From assembly GCA_964405075.1 (NCBI GenBank), contig CAYOMP010000174.1:1-5679 (forward strand): DNA of 5,679 nucleotides. Direction: 5' to 3'. Of the stretch, positions 5,315-5,679 are shown in pieces (within the stretch, counting starts at the first letter, position 1; the number at the start of each line of letters is the position of its first letter). This DNA comes from CAYOMP01 sp964405075. Its GTDB lineage: Bacteria; Bacillota; Clostridia; Lachnospirales; Lachnospiraceae. A program made the position numbers and the translations under genes. The notes beneath the pieces are model-generated. The model had not been told where the DNA came from and did no database searches. It saw only the letters and a list, made by a program, of their open reading frames with translations.

Positions 5315-5322
5315 AAAGGAGG
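5315..5322 (+). promoter_or_regulatory. Ribosome-binding site for the GTG start of rpsI
   Basis: AAAGGAGG is a near-ideal site 8 nt before the GTG at 5331. It justifies the non-ATG start, since the next in-frame ATG (Met22) lies well inside the conserved S9 fold. Confidence 0.85.
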
Positions 5323-5330
5323 AAATTAAA

Positions 5331-5679
5331 GTGGCTACATCAAGATTTTACGGAACAGGAAGAAGAAAGAAAAGTATCGCAAGAGTATACCTTATGCCAG
5401 GAACTGGTAAAGTTACAATAAATAAGAGAGATATCGACAATTATTTTGGTCTTGAAACATTAAAAACTATCGTTCGTCAGCCATTAGTTGCTACAGAAAC
5501 AGCGGACAAATTTGACGTTTTAGTTAACGTACATGGTGGTGGAACAACAGGTCAGGCTGGTGCTATCAGACATGGTATTTCAAGAGCTTTATTACAGGTA
5601 GATAATGATTATCGTCCAGTATTAAAGAAAGCAGGATTCTTAACAAGAGATCCAAGAATGAAAGAAAGAAAGAAATACG
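5331..5679 (+). CDS. rpsI: 30S ribosomal protein S9, 3' partial
   Basis: S9 is a small-subunit head protein whose C-terminal tail reaches the P-site tRNA. The visible 116 residues, from a GTG start, begin MATSRFYGTGRRKKSIARVY, the standard S9 opening. They continue through INKRDIDNYFG (30-40), VNVHGGGTTGQAGAIRHGIS (65-84, the S9 signature region), and FLTRDPRMKERKKY (103-116). The family is about 130 aa, so only about 14 C-terminal residues, including the basic tail that contacts tRNA, lie beyond the window edge. It follows rplM by 28 nt with a strong ribosome-binding site and no terminator, which makes the classic L13-S9 operon. Confidence 0.96.
   Translation, partial: MATSRFYGTGRRKKSIARVYLMPGTGKVTINKRDIDNYFGLETLKTIVRQPLVATETADKFDVLVNVHGGGTTGQAGAIRHGISRALLQVDNDYRPVLKKAGFLTRDPRMKERKKY

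Overview
The window is AT-rich DNA with strong Shine-Dalgarno sequences and Gram-positive-type promoters. Its core gene order is ecfA1-ecfA2-ecfT-truA-rplM-rpsI, which is the usual tail of the large ribosomal-protein cluster in low-GC Firmicutes. The sequence style of EcfA1 (an RRDEEGNVE insert after the first strand), EcfT (an N-terminal GQYYP...HRLDPRTK) and L13/S9 best fits Clostridia, probably a Lachnospiraceae-like gut anaerobe. That assignment is inference from memory of the families, not from a search.

Region by region: (1) Positions 1-921 hold a LacI/GalR-family regulator cut by the left window edge within its DNA-binding domain. A good intrinsic terminator follows at 929-962. (2) Positions 922-1367 have no conventional gene. 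They hold two copies of a ~51-bp repeat with a nested hairpin, a plausible promoter between the copies, a perfect 10-bp inverted repeat around the second copy, and a possible 18-codon ORF whose stop overlaps the ecfA1 start. (3) Positions 1368-3866 encode the complete energizing module of an ECF vitamin transporter: two ABC ATPases that overlap by 20 nt, and the transmembrane coupling protein EcfT. (4) Positions 3977-4732 encode TruA, the tRNA pseudouridine synthase. (5) A perfect-consensus promoter and a leader resembling the Firmicutes L13 leader drive rplM. rpsI follows with a GTG start and runs off the right edge.

How the genes work together: EcfA1, EcfA2 and EcfT form the shared ATP-driven motor that partners with separately encoded substrate-binding (S) proteins for vitamins or trace metals. 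No S component lies in this window. TruA, L13 and S9 belong to the translation machinery, and their linkage to the ECF genes is ancestral gene order rather than a shared pathway. The LacI-type regulator has its own terminator and looks like a separate unit that interrupts the usual rplQ-ecfA1 junction.

Most of the window is conserved housekeeping content. The part that deserves attention is the 922-1367 intergenic region. The differences between the two repeat copies inside the hairpin are C-to-T changes that keep G-U pairing on the + strand only, which hints at a transcribed RNA structure.
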